Shown here: piece by piece, positions 34,789-43,568 of the stretch
How the letters are laid out: each line of letters starts with the position of its first letter
Numbering within the stretch: the first letter of the stretch is position 1
Source: JBBQXH01 sp963710975
GTDB taxonomy: Bacteria; Actinomycetota; Thermoleophilia; Gaiellales; Gaiellaceae
DNA: 64,000 nt
Direction of reading: 5' to 3'
NCBI GenBank assembly: GCA_963710975.1
Contig: CAVQCG010000004.1
Coordinates: 124,001-188,000, forward strand
Notes under the pieces: model-generated
Databases searched by the model: none
The model's input: the letters and a program-made list of their open reading frames with translations, nothing else
What the model was told of the DNA's origin: nothing
Translations under genes and position numbers: made by a program

Positions 34789-36128
34789 CCGCGGATCACC
34801 GACAGCACCTCGTCTCGCTTCGCCTCCATCAACGCCGCCGACCGGGCCTCGAGGTTCAGCCGCAGGAGCGGCTCCGTGTTCGAAGGCCTGACGTTCATGT
34901 GCCAGTCGGAAGCGGTCACGGAGACACCGTCGAGGTGCGACACTTCGCCCTCCGGTCCGAACCGCTCCTTCAACTGCTGGAGCTTGAGCGCGACATCGTC
35001 GACATGCGTGTTGATCTCGCCGGTCAGGAAGTAGCGCGAGCGGTAGGGCTCGAGGATCTCCGACAGGCGCTTAGCCCGCTTGGACACGAGCTCGAGGAGC
35101 AGCAGCATCGGCACGACACCGGAGTCGGCCTGGAAGTAATCCCGGAAGTAGTAGTGCCCGGACACCTCACCCGCGAACACCGCGTTCTCCTTCCGCATCC
35201 GGTGCTTGATGAACGCATGGCCGACGCGGTTCACGAGCGCCGTCCCGCCGGAGGCGTTCACCGTATCGGGGACCGCCCAGCTCGCCCTGACGTCGTAGAG
35301 GATCGTCTCGCCCGGATTCTTCTCGAGGATCGCCTCGGCAAGGAGGGCCGTCACGAAGTCGCCGGGCACGAACTCCCCGGTGTCGTCGACGAAGAAGCAC
35401 CGGTCGGCGTCCCCGTCGAATGCGATCCCGAGGTCGGCGTTCTCCTCGAGGACCTTTGCGACGATGAACTCGCGGTTCTCGGGCAGCAGCGGGTTCGGCT
35501 CGTGGTTCGGGAAGGTGCCGTCTGGCTCGAAGTAACAGCGGTCGGCGTTCACAGGGAGCCGGTCGAGGACGGGCGGGAGCATCGCGCCGGCCATGCCGTT
35601 CCCCGCATCGACGACGACATGGAGGGGGCTCATCGAGGTCGGGTCGACGAATGACAGCACCCGCTCGACCCAGCCGAGGTAGACGTCCTCCTCGTGGATG
35701 TCGCCGCCCGGGCTCGCGTCGGGGAAGCCCGCCTCGGCACGGCGCTTGACGTCGAGGAGCCCGGAGTCCCCGCCGACGGGAAGCGCGCCGCGCCGGACGA
35801 TCTTCATCCCGGTGTACTCCTTCGGGTTGTGCGAGGCGGTGACGGCGATTCCGCCGTCGAGGTCGAGCGCACCGACGGCGTAGTACAGCATCTCCGTCCC
35901 GATCTGGCCGATGTCGACGACGTTCGCGCCGCCGTCCGTCGCGCCGTGCATGACCGCAGCCGCCATCGTGGGAGAGGACAGGCGCATGTCGTAGCCGACG
36001 GCGATCCTCTTCGGCTCGAACTGCTCGACGTACGCCCGGCCGATCGAGTAAGCACCCTCCTCGTCGAGCTCCGAGCCGTAGAGGCCGCGCACGTCGTAGG
36101 CCTTGAAGGTGCTCGGATCCAGCGTCAT
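34785..36128 (-). CDS. manB: phosphomannomutase / phosphoglucomutase
   Basis: 447 residues with the four alpha-D-phosphohexomutase domains: active-site Ser99 in TASHNP, the metal loop DGDADR, the sugar-binding FAGEVSGHYYF, and the phosphate-binding RPSNTEP. It interconverts hexose 6- and 1-phosphates for GDP-mannose or cell-wall sugar supply. A TAGGAT -10 box ends 6 nt before the ATG. It heads a run of overlapping minus-strand genes (thioesterase, GAF, GAF, lipoprotein, CDGSH). Confidence 0.93.
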   Translation of the reverse strand: MTLDPSTFKAYDVRGLYGSELDEEGAYSIGRAYVEQFEPKRIAVGYDMRLSSPTMAAAVMHGATDGGANVVDIGQIGTEMLYYAVGALDLDGGIAVTASHNPKEYTGMKIVRRGALPVGGDSGLLDVKRRAEAGFPDASPGGDIHEEDVYLGWVERVLSFVDPTSMSPLHVVVDAGNGMAGAMLPPVLDRLPVNADRCYFEPDGTFPNHEPNPLLPENREFIVAKVLEENADLGIAFDGDADRCFFVDDTGEFVPGDFVTALLAEAILEKNPGETILYDVRASWAVPDTVNASGGTALVNRVGHAFIKHRMRKENAVFAGEVSGHYYFRDYFQADSGVVPMLLLLELVSKRAKRLSEILEPYRSRYFLTGEINTHVDDVALKLQQLKERFGPEGEVSHLDGVSVTASDWHMNVRPSNTEPLLRLNLEARSAALMEAKRDEVLSVIRG

Positions 36129-36134
36129 CGAGTA

Positions 36135-36140
36135 ATCCTA
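36135..36140 (-). promoter_or_regulatory. -10 box TAGGAT, leaderless manB promoter
   Basis: On the minus strand TAGGAT ends 6 nt before the ATG at 36128, at the end of the HIT gene. Confidence 0.55.
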
Positions 36141-36635
36141 GGACGACCGTTCGATGCGGGGCCAGGCAGCCGCAAGCTTGCGTCTCGTCTCGTCGAGGTG
36201 CTCGGGCATCACCTTGACGTCGGCGAGCACGGGCATGAAGTTCGTGTCGCCCGCCCAGCGCGGAACCGCGTGCAGGTGGACGTGGTCGACGACGCCGGCG
36301 CCGGCGATCCGGCCGAGGTTCCAGCCGACGTTGTAGCCCTGCGGCTGCATCGTCTCGGCGAGCGCGCCGAGGCCCGCCGACGCGAGCCGGTGGATCTCGA
36401 GCGCCTCCTCCCCGGAGAGCTCACCGAATTCGCCGACGTGCCGGTACGGGGCGACCATCAGGTGCCCGGACGAGTACGGGTACTTGTTGAGGAGCGCGAA
36501 GGCCGCCGTCCCGCGATGGAGGATCAGGCCCTCCTCGTCGCTGCCCTCAGCCGCGCGGCAGAAGACGCACCCTGGCTGGTCATCGGCCGATTGGATGTAC
36601 TCGAGGCGCCAGGGCGCCCACAGGCGCTCGGTCAC
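36138..36635 (-). CDS. HIT-family nucleotide phosphorylase/hydrolase
   Basis: 165 residues from GTG. The histidine triad HVHLHAVPRW (His118, His120, His122) is intact, and a CVFC pair (23, 26) near the N-terminus suggests a structural zinc. YNVGWNLGRIAGAGVVDHVH resembles actinobacterial diadenosine tetraphosphate phosphorylases. It likely acts on dinucleoside polyphosphates or nucleoside phosphoramidates. The start is in a GTGA overlap with the M42 peptidase gene. Confidence 0.9.
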   Translation of the reverse strand: MTERLWAPWRLEYIQSADDQPGCVFCRAAEGSDEEGLILHRGTAAFALLNKYPYSSGHLMVAPYRHVGEFGELSGEEALEIHRLASAGLGALAETMQPQGYNVGWNLGRIAGAGVVDHVHLHAVPRWAGDTNFMPVLADVKVMPEHLDETRRKLAAAWPRIERSS

Positions 36636-37686
36636 GCGCGCCCCTCGCCCGCGTCGGGGAACCGAGCCGCGAACGCGACGATGAGGCGGATCGCCCCCTC
36701 GACGTCCGAGAGGTCGACGACCTCGACAGGAGTGTGGACGTGGCGGATCGGCACGCTGACGAGGCAGGTCGGGATTCCCGCGCGGCTCCCGACGATCTCG
36801 TCGGCATCGGTCGAGGTTCGCCAGTTCGGGACGTCGTAGGTGACGTCGATCCCCTCGCGCTGCGCCGTTTCGAGGAGCGCGTCGACGATCGCCTTCGTGA
36901 CGACGGGACCGCGCGTGATCGAGGGCCCGGATCCGAGTGGGCGATGCCCGTTCTCCTTCGGATCGGCCCCCGGAACGTCCGTGGCGTCCGTGATGTCGAC
37001 GACGACTGCGACATCCGGGTTCAGGCCGAACGCTGCGGCACGGGCTCCGTAGCCACCGGTCTCCTCCTCGACCGCGGCGAGCGCAGCGATCCGGCAGGGG
37101 GGCGTTGCGCCCTCGGCAAGCCGCCTTGCGGCCTCGAGCACGACGTAGGCTCCGATGCGGTTGTCCAGCGCCCGCGACGCGATCCGTCCCGGCGACAGCT
37201 CGACCGCTTCTCCGGCGATCGTGGCCGGGTCGCCGGGTCTGATCCGCGCCCGGGCGTCCGCCTCCGTCGAGGCGCCGATGTCGACGAAGACGTCTCGCCA
37301 GCGGGCTCGAGTGGGCTGGTCGGGCTTGGCGTCCCGGCGGCCCGGGTCGGGTTCGCGCACGACAACGCCGTGGACCGGGCCGCCCGAGCCGGCGATCACG
37401 ATCCGCTGGCCAACTCCGACCTCGGCCTCCCAACCGCCGATCGTCCGGACGCGCAGGAACCCATGCTCGTCGATGTGAGTCACCGACAGGCCGATCTCGT
37501 CGATGTGGCTCGCGAGCAGGAGGAGGGGGCCTTCCGCGCCCACGGTTGCGACGCAGTTCCCGAGGCGATCGGTTGCGGCCTCAGCGAACGAGGCCGCGGC
37601 GTCGCGCCAGACCGCCGAAGCCGGCCCCTCGGCGCCCGCGGGCCCCGGGCGGCTAGCAGCTCGCCGAGCAGCATCGGTTCGATCAC
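36632..37686 (-). CDS. M42-family metallo-aminopeptidase, frameshifted
   Basis: About 351 residues if one missing base is restored near 37625, in the run AGGGG. The N-terminus (VIEPMLLGELLAARGPRAP) is in one frame; the next (PASAVWRDAAASFAEAATDRLGN onward) carries everything else. Metal-site motifs are complete: ASHIDEIGL, ALDNRIGAY, AVEEETGGYGA, VVVDITDAT and RHVHTP, matching M42/M18-type two-zinc aminopeptidases that form large tetrahedral particles. A homopolymer error is the simplest explanation. The gene lies just after the M3 peptidase remnant and before the HIT gene. Confidence 0.82.
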
Positions 37687-37695
37687 GCCGTGAGT

Positions 37696-38643
37696 CTATG
37701 TCCGTGCCGCACCGATACCACGCAACAGCCGTTCCGCCTCGTCAAGACCCTCGTCGTAGAGCGCCGGCGACGACGGGTCGAGGCCGAAGGCAGCGAGCTG
37801 CTCGGCCGGCGAGCGTGTCCGCCTGGAAGTCGAGCTACCGGGCTGCGAACGCCTCCGGATCCGTGCGGCGTCGACCGAGGAGCGCCAGTGAGACGAGCGT
37901 CGAGAGCGCGTACTCGTAGTTGTAGAACCGGTCGTGCACGGGGTAGAGCGAGTACCAGAGCATGAACGTGGCCTTGTCCGCGCCGAACGGCACAGCGCTT
38001 CCGAGCACCTCTCCGTAGCGGCGCTCGAAGGCGGCGCGGATCCGGTCCGGCGTGAGCTGATGGCCGGCTGCGCGGTCCGCGTCGAGGTCCAGCTCGACAT
38101 GGGTATGAGTTGCCGCTCGTCTTCGGCGAGACGATCTGCGACCGCTGCATCCCAGCAAGCAGTGATCACCTCCTCGATCTGCGGGTAGCCGTCGACGGCC
38201 GCGCGGAACGCGAACCGTCGCTCCTCACGGGCCGGGTCGTACCGGGCCGTACACACCGCGGAGTCCGCTCTTCGGTCACAGCGGCGAGATCGAGCTTGAC
38301 CCGAGCGGATCCTTCGACCCGGTCGCGGAGCGCGATCCAGCTGCTGCGCGCCGACTGTGTTCTCGCGACGAACGCCTGCTCGGCCTCCGTGTGAAGTCTG
38401 TGGCGCGCGAGCGCGCACGAGTGCCTGAGGCGGTGCGCGACGCGCGCAGCCTCGGGCTCGGCGACCAGCTGCTCAACACGTGCGGCAGGGATCTCGACTC
38501 CGGTCAGTGCGGCCGGTGCTCGCTCCTCGAACGCCGCGCACTCTCCTCCAGGAACGATGCGGCAGCGATGGCGCTGCGTCGTCGGGGTAGACCTGCGAGA
38601 AGTCCCAGGTCGGGCCTTCCACGACCCGATCGGTCAGAGCCAC
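37696..38643 (-). pseudogene. M3-family oligoendopeptidase remnant
   Basis: A decayed pepF-like gene. It begins at GTG 38643, overlapping the corA stop (VALTDRVVEGPTWDFSQVY is a typical M3 N-terminus), continues in shifted frames through VITACWDAAVADRLAEDE, then jumps to the C-terminal segment VELDLDADRAAGHQLTPDRIRAAF...FMLWYSLYPVHDRFYNYEYALS. It ends GLDPSSPALYDEGLDEAERLL. About 250-300 residues that should hold the HExxH active site are missing, and at least two frameshifts and an internal TAG (after DPEAFAAR) are present. At 948 bp it is about half of a normal gene. No function is expected. Confidence 0.8.
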
Positions 38644-39638
38644 TTCTTGAAGCGGAAGAACGCGATCATCCCGATCAGGGAGGCCGCCATCAGGCCGATG
38701 ATCACCCAGAACGCCTCGTGGCCACCCTCACCCGGGAACGCGACGTTCATGCCGAAGACGCCGGCGATCAGGGTGAGCGGCAGCACCGTGACGCTGATCA
38801 GGGTGAGCAGGCGCAGGATGTCGTTCTGTCGGTGCGAGATGACCGACTCGTTCGTCGACTCGAGGCCCTCGACGACCTCCTTGTAGTTGTCGAGCAGATC
38901 CCAGATCCGCTCGGCTGCGTCGACGATGTCGTCGAAGTAGAGCTCGAGATCCTCGGGCAGGAAGCGCTGCGTGTGGCGCTCGAGCAGCCGGAGCGTTGCC
39001 CGCTCGGGCTTGATGATCTTGCGGTAGGAGATGATCTCCTGCTTTGCGTTCGAGATGTCGCGGACGACCTCTTCGCTCGCCCCTTCGAACATGTCGTCCT
39101 CGATCGCGTCGAGCTTGTGTGCGATCTTGTCGAGGATCGGGAAGCAGTAGTCGAAGAGGTCGTCGAGGACGTGGTAGAGGAGGTATCCCGACCCCTTCGC
39201 GCAGAGCTCGGCCGCGAGCACCGGATCTGCCTCCGCCCGGTTGAAGAGCCGGGAGACCGGCAGCAGCTCGACGTTGGGAAGGGTGATGAGGAAATCGTGG
39301 CCGAGGAAGACGTCGAGCTCGGCCGCGTTCAGCCGCTGGATAGCCTTGTCGTAGACCGGGAAGTGGAGGACGACGAAGAGGTAGGCCGGGTACTCGTCGA
39401 TCTTCGGCCGTTGCCGCTTCGAAAGAATGTCCTCGACGTCGAGCTCGTGGAATCCGAAGCGGTCAGCGAGCTCTGCAGCCTCGAGCTGGCTCGGCTGCTC
39501 GACGTGAACCCAGGTGAGGCCGCTAGCGGAGAGCTCGCGAATGCGCAGCGTGCGCGATTCGACGACCTCGCTGCCGTAGCGGGGCCGTCGCCTGATGCGG
39601 GAGAGGGTAGGCCGTGCCATGGGTACTGAGGGGGTCAT
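38634..39638 (-). CDS. corA: CorA-type Mg2+/Co2+ transporter
   Basis: 334 residues. A large acidic N-terminal cytoplasmic domain, a long helix region (ISNAKQEIISYRKIIKPERATLRLLERH), and two C-terminal helices with the signature VFGMNV between LPLTLIAG and the final WVIIGLMAASLIGMIAFF. It forms pentameric magnesium channels. ATG 39620 is an alternative start. A TAGAAT box overlaps the stop codon of the upstream regulator gene and would give a leader of about 14 nt. Confidence 0.93.
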   Translation of the reverse strand: MTPSVPMARPTLSRIRRRPRYGSEVVESRTLRIRELSASGLTWVHVEQPSQLEAAELADRFGFHELDVEDILSKRQRPKIDEYPAYLFVVLHFPVYDKAIQRLNAAELDVFLGHDFLITLPNVELLPVSRLFNRAEADPVLAAELCAKGSGYLLYHVLDDLFDYCFPILDKIAHKLDAIEDDMFEGASEEVVRDISNAKQEIISYRKIIKPERATLRLLERHTQRFLPEDLELYFDDIVDAAERIWDLLDNYKEVVEGLESTNESVISHRQNDILRLLTLISVTVLPLTLIAGVFGMNVAFPGEGGHEAFWVIIGLMAASLIGMIAFFRFKKWL

Positions 39639-39658
39639 CGAGTCGCATTCCGGTTCGT

Positions 39659-39664
39659 ATTCTA
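39659..39664 (-). promoter_or_regulatory. -10 box TAGAAT for corA, overlapping upstream stop
   Basis: On the minus strand the TAG stop of the cyclase-ATPase gene forms the first three bases of TAGAAT, 20 nt before the corA ATG. Confidence 0.45.
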
Positions 39665-42154
39665 CTCCGCTTCCTCCGTTATCGGAACGCCAGGGGATTC
39701 AGCTGAGCCCTTCAGGGCGAAGGAGACGGCCTCGTCGAGGGTCAGACCCCGTCCCGTCGCTAGACCAGACACGAATGCCGCGCTCGGATCGGTCAGCAGC
39801 GCATCGACGAATACCTGGCGTTCGCCGGCCCACCACCCGAGCGGCGACCGCGCTTCCTCGGCCTCGACAGCGCCCCAGAGGATTCCGGCCTCCTCGTCGT
39901 GCGCGAGCACCGCATTGACCCGAGCGAGCTCGGCTAAGAGCGCCAGCGTGTTCTGGCGATCGCCGAACCGATGCAGGAGCTCCAGTGACGCACGGCTCCA
40001 GCAGGCGGCTTCCGTATGTCGTCCCAGCTCGGCCGTGCGCTCCGCGAGGTTGCCGAGGGTCACGCCCTGCCACCAGCCGAACCCGGTCTCGCCGGCGAGT
40101 GCCGCGCTCTTCTCGAGGAGCTCGAGGCCCAACGCGTGACGTCCCTCGTCGAACTCGATCTGGCCGAGAGTCCCGAGCGCAGGTGCCTCGCGGATCGGGT
40201 CGCCCAGGCGACGGGCGATCTGGAGGCTCTCCTCGGCTCGTATCCGAGCTCGCGGGAGGTCGCCGCGCCGACGCGCCGATTCCGCCAAGCGTGAGAGCAG
40301 GTCGCCGATACCGCGCTGATCGTCGAGCATCCGGAAGGTCTCGAGGCTCTCCTGGAAGAGGCGCTGCTCCGCGGCGAGGTCACCGCTCATGAGCGCAGCC
40401 GCCCCACGGACCCGGAGAATCCGGGCCTGATCCGCCAACGGCAGCTCGCCTGCCTGCGCCTCGAACGCCTCGAGCCAGCGGGTGAGCTCGAACGGGCTGT
40501 TGACCTGCCAGACGAGCTCGAGCCCCAGGGCGAGCTCGAGTCCGAGGCCCGTCTCGCCCGATTCGAGCGCCCAGGTCAGCGCCTCCCTGATGTTGTCCCG
40601 CTCGGCAAGCACGAGATCCGGGCGGTGCTCCCCGCTGGCCTCGGCCGTCACGTTTGCGAACCGGGTGGTAGCGAGGCACCACTCCGCGTGCCTGCGGCGC
40701 ATCGCGTCGAACTCTCCGGACGCCGCCAGCCGCGCGAGCGCGAACTCGCGGATGGTCTCGAGCATCCCGAGGCGACCGTCTGCGAACCGGCGGACAAGGC
40801 TCTGCTCGACGAGCGAGCCGAGGGTGTCGATTTCGGCGGCGCAGACCTCTGCGGCGCTTTCGACCGTGAACCCGCCACTGAAGACCGCGAGCTGCCGGAA
40901 CACTCGCTGTTCTTCGGGCGAGAGCAAGTCGTGGCTCCAGGCGATCGTCGCTTCCAGCGTCCGCTGGCGTTCCGGTGCATCACGCCGTCCCGACGTCAGG
41001 AGCGGGAGACGCTCGTCGAGGCGCTCGAGAAGCTGCTCGGGTGGGAGCAGGCGTGTTCGTGCGGCGGCGAGCTCGATCGCGAGCGGCAGGTCGTCGAGCC
41101 GTCGGCAGATCGCGGCTACCGCCTCGATCGGCTCGGCGGCCGGCGCTCGCTCTCGAAAGAGCGTGACCGCGTCCGATGAGAGGAGTGGATCGACGACGAA
41201 CTCGTACTCACCTGCGATCCGCAGCGGCGCCCGGCTTGTCACCAGCAGGTGGAGGCGCGGGCAGGCCGCCGTGAGGGCTGCGAGGGTGGCAGCGCTCTCG
41301 AGGAGCTGCTCGAAGTTGTCGAGCAGGAGCAGCATGTGCCTCTCGGCGATGTGCTCCGCCAGGCCGGTTCTCGCACCGAGCGTCTTGGCGATCTCCGCCT
41401 CGACGAGCTCGCCGCTCGAGATCGCCGCCAGCGGGACCCAGAACACGCCGTCCGGAAACTCACCGACGAGCTCCGCCGCGACCTCGAGCGCCAGGCGTGT
41501 CTTCCCGCTGCCGCCTGCACCCGAGAGCGTCGTGACGCGGTGTGTGGGGACGAGCGCGCGGAGCTCTGCGACCTCGTGGATCCTTCCGACGAGCGAGCTC
41601 GTCTGGGCTGGGAGATTCGTCGCGTTCAGCGTCCGGAGCGGCGGAAACACACCGGTTCCGACCTGATAGAGGCGCTCAGGCTCCGGCAGATCCTTGAGCC
41701 GGTGCAGTCCGAGGTCGGTGAGCTCGACCGTCGGCTCGAGCAGGCGGCGGGTCTGGTCCGACAGCACGACCTGTCCCCCGTGGCCTGCGGCGCAGATGCG
41801 GGCCGCCCGGTGGACGTCGATACCCACGTAGCCCTCGTCGGTGCGCATCGGCGTGCCCGTGTGAATCCCGACACGCACCCGGAGCGGCCCAGCCACAAGC
41901 GCCTGAGACGCCTGGCCAGCCGCCGCGATTGCGTTCGAAGCGATCCGGAACGCGCCGAAGAACGCGTCGCCCTGCGCATCGATCTCGACGCCCCCGTGAG
42001 CCGCGAACGCAGCTCTCAGCACACGGCGGTGTTCCGCGAGCACCCCGGCATAGTCGTCCCCGAGCTCGGCCAGCAGACGTGTCGAGCCCTCGACGTCCGT
42101 GAAGAACAACGTAACGGTGCCGGACGGCAGATCAGCCACGCTTGAAGGATGCAC
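39662..42154 (-). CDS. adenylate/guanylate cyclase-ATPase-TPR regulator
   Basis: 830 residues. A class III nucleotide cyclase domain comes first (VTLFFTDVEGSTRLL with metal Asp20; IDAQGDAFFGAF with Asp63). An NB-ARC/LuxR-MalT-like ATPase follows (SGAGGSGKTR 211-220; MLLLLDNFEQLL as Walker B; LPLAIELAAAR). The last ~350 residues are TPR-like repeats, and there is no DNA-binding domain at the C-terminus. Such large proteins are common in actinobacteria and are thought to be signal-controlled switches. GTG 42154 or GTG 42139 may be the start. A degraded relative lies at 53.5-54.7 kb. Confidence 0.9.
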   Translation of the reverse strand: MHPSSVADLPSGTVTLFFTDVEGSTRLLAELGDDYAGVLAEHRRVLRAAFAAHGGVEIDAQGDAFFGAFRIASNAIAAAGQASQALVAGPLRVRVGIHTGTPMRTDEGYVGIDVHRAARICAAGHGGQVVLSDQTRRLLEPTVELTDLGLHRLKDLPEPERLYQVGTGVFPPLRTLNATNLPAQTSSLVGRIHEVAELRALVPTHRVTTLSGAGGSGKTRLALEVAAELVGEFPDGVFWVPLAAISSGELVEAEIAKTLGARTGLAEHIAERHMLLLLDNFEQLLESAATLAALTAACPRLHLLVTSRAPLRIAGEYEFVVDPLLSSDAVTLFRERAPAAEPIEAVAAICRRLDDLPLAIELAAARTRLLPPEQLLERLDERLPLLTSGRRDAPERQRTLEATIAWSHDLLSPEEQRVFRQLAVFSGGFTVESAAEVCAAEIDTLGSLVEQSLVRRFADGRLGMLETIREFALARLAASGEFDAMRRRHAEWCLATTRFANVTAEASGEHRPDLVLAERDNIREALTWALESGETGLGLELALGLELVWQVNSPFELTRWLEAFEAQAGELPLADQARILRVRGAAALMSGDLAAEQRLFQESLETFRMLDDQRGIGDLLSRLAESARRRGDLPRARIRAEESLQIARRLGDPIREAPALGTLGQIEFDEGRHALGLELLEKSAALAGETGFGWWQGVTLGNLAERTAELGRHTEAACWSRASLELLHRFGDRQNTLALLAELARVNAVLAHDEEAGILWGAVEAEEARSPLGWWAGERQVFVDALLTDPSAAFVSGLATGRGLTLDEAVSFALKGSAESPGVPITEEAE

Positions 42155-42204
42155 CGTTCTGCCACGCTCATATGCATGACGAGGGTCGGGGTAGGGGATG
42201 TCCG

Positions 42205-42457
42205 CCTTGGATACGGGCCTTCGGCCCTGGGCTTCGCGGCCTGGCGCCGTGGCGCGGCCGCTGCGCGTCGCTTCGCTCCTTGCGGGATACGGGCCTTCGG
42301 CCCTGGACTTCGCCCCCTGCGCGTGCTTCGCTCGCGGTGCGCGCGGCTCTGCCTGCCGGCGGGCCTTGCGGAATACGGCGGCTTCGCTCGGCTGGACTTC
42401 GCACCCTGGCGGGCTTCGCCCGCGGTGCTGCGCGGCTCGCCTGCCGGCGAGCCTTGC
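42205..42457 (-). repeat. three tandem ~76-88-bp hairpin-rich repeat units
   Basis: On the minus strand the units begin GCAAGG at 42457, 42369 and 42283 and end near GTATTCC or GTATCCC. Each unit is a string of small inverted repeats (for example GGGCCGAAGGCCC and GGCTCGCC-GGCAGGCGAGCC). They match, unit for unit, the two copies at about 49.8 kb. They lie just 3' of the tRNA-Arg gene. No coding function. Confidence 0.8.
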
Positions 42458-42459
42458 AG

Positions 42460-42532
42460 TGCGCCTGGCAGGATTCGAACCTGCGACCTTGCGCTCCGGA
42501 GGCGCACGCTCTATCCCCTGAGCTACAGGCGC
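42460..42532 (-). tRNA. tRNA-Arg (anticodon CCG)
   Basis: A complete cloverleaf on the minus strand: acceptor GCGCCTG pairs with CAGGCGC, D-arm GCTC-AGGGGATA-GAGC, anticodon stem TGCGC with loop CTCCGGA (anticodon CCG, reading CGG), and T-arm GCAGG-TTCGAAT-CCTGC. The discriminator base is A and CCA is not encoded. Confidence 0.96.
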
Positions 42533-42541
42533 GAGGGCGAC

Positions 42542-42547
42542 TAGTCT
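42542..42547 (+). promoter_or_regulatory. -10 box TAGTCT before dgcA
   Basis: Ends 7 nt before the GTG start of the epimerase gene, ~10 bp from the 5' end of the divergent tRNA gene. Confidence 0.45.
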
Positions 42548-42554
42548 ACCCGCC

Positions 42555-43568
42555 GTGGAGCTCAGTCATCGCGCCGTCAGGCTTCCGCTCGGCGCGCCGT
42601 TTCGGATCTCGCGTTCAACGGACGTCGACGTCGAGCTCGTCGAGGTGGAGCTCAGTCACGCCGGCGTGAGCGGGTATGGCGAGGCCGCCCCGCAGGATCA
42701 CTATGGCGAGAGCGTCGCGTCTGCCGTCGCGTGTCTCGATGCCTGCCGGGGGCTCCTCAGTGACGACCCGTTCGCGCTCGACGAGATCGGCGGTCGTCTT
42801 GCCGGTATTCCCGGCGAAGCGGCTGCGAAGGCTGCGCTCGATGCCGCATTGCACGACCTCTGCGGGAAGCTCTGCGGGCAGCCCGTCTGGCGTCTCCTCG
42901 GCGTGCCGCGTCGCTCTCCCCCCACGTCGTACACGATCTGGCTCGGCGATCCGGACGACATGGCAGGACGAGCGGATGTGTCTTCGGACGGGCGGTTCAA
43001 GCGGTTGAAGTTGAAGCTCGGCGGTCGGGACGGTCTCGACGTCGAGCGGGTTCGGGCCGTGCGCGCGCACACCCAGCTTCCGCTCCAGGTCGACGTGAAC
43101 GAGTACTGGTCCCTCGACGAGGCGCTCGACGCGATTCCCGAGCTCGAGGCCCTCGGCGTCGAGTACGTCGAGCAGCCGCTTCCGGCCGGCGACCCGGGCG
43201 GTGAGGTCCTGAAGCGCCGGTCGGCGCTTCCGATCTATCTCGACGAGGACTGTCACGGTCTCGCCGACGTCGCAACGTGCGCCGAACGCGGGCACGGGAT
43301 CACGATCAAGCTGGCGAAGAGCGGTGGGATCCGCGAGGCGATTCGGATGGTGCACGCGGCGCGCGCGCTCCAGCTCGGCGTGATGATCGGCTGCATGATC
43401 GAGTCGTCGCTCGGGATCGCCGCATCCTGCCCGGTCGCAAGCCTGTGTGACCATGTCGATCTCGACGGGAACGTCCTGCTCGCGGTGGATCCATGGCAGG
43501 GTGTCGAGCTCGTCGACGGCGTCCAGTTGCCGTCCCCGCGACCTGGCCTCGGGGTCGAGCGGCGGTGA
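42555..43568 (+). CDS. dgcA: enolase-superfamily epimerase, DgcA / dipeptide epimerase
   Basis: 337 residues. Muconate-lactonizing-type barrel residues are in place: Lys152 and Lys154 (LKLKLGG), metal ligands Asp180, Glu206 (YVEQP) and Asp230-region (YLDED), and Lys252/Lys255 (IKLAKSGG). Such enzymes epimerise L-Ala-D/L-Glu dipeptides or, in the DgcA branch, racemise N-acetyl-D-glutamate. The next gene is a DUF1611 protein coupled by GTGA; this pair matches the described dgcN-dgcA route for D-glutamate use. That makes the DgcA role more likely than muropeptide recycling, but this is inference. Confidence 0.82.
   Translation: MELSHRAVRLPLGAPFRISRSTDVDVELVEVELSHAGVSGYGEAAPQDHYGESVASAVACLDACRGLLSDDPFALDEIGGRLAGIPGEAAAKAALDAALHDLCGKLCGQPVWRLLGVPRRSPPTSYTIWLGDPDDMAGRADVSSDGRFKRLKLKLGGRDGLDVERVRAVRAHTQLPLQVDVNEYWSLDEALDAIPELEALGVEYVEQPLPAGDPGGEVLKRRSALPIYLDEDCHGLADVATCAERGHGITIKLAKSGGIREAIRMVHAARALQLGVMIGCMIESSLGIAASCPVASLCDHVDLDGNVLLAVDPWQGVELVDGVQLPSPRPGLGVERR

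Noticed and set aside
39738..39750. AGGGTCAGACCCC, resembling the dispersed palindrome
   Set aside because: It lies inside a conserved coding region (RGLTLDEA of the cyclase-ATPase protein) and lacks the flanking repeat sequence, so it is probably chance.
42155..42459. Open frames through the repeat region next to the tRNA
   Set aside because: All three frames are open only because the tandem repeats are GC-rich; the sequence is explained as hairpin repeat units and matches a second non-coding locus.
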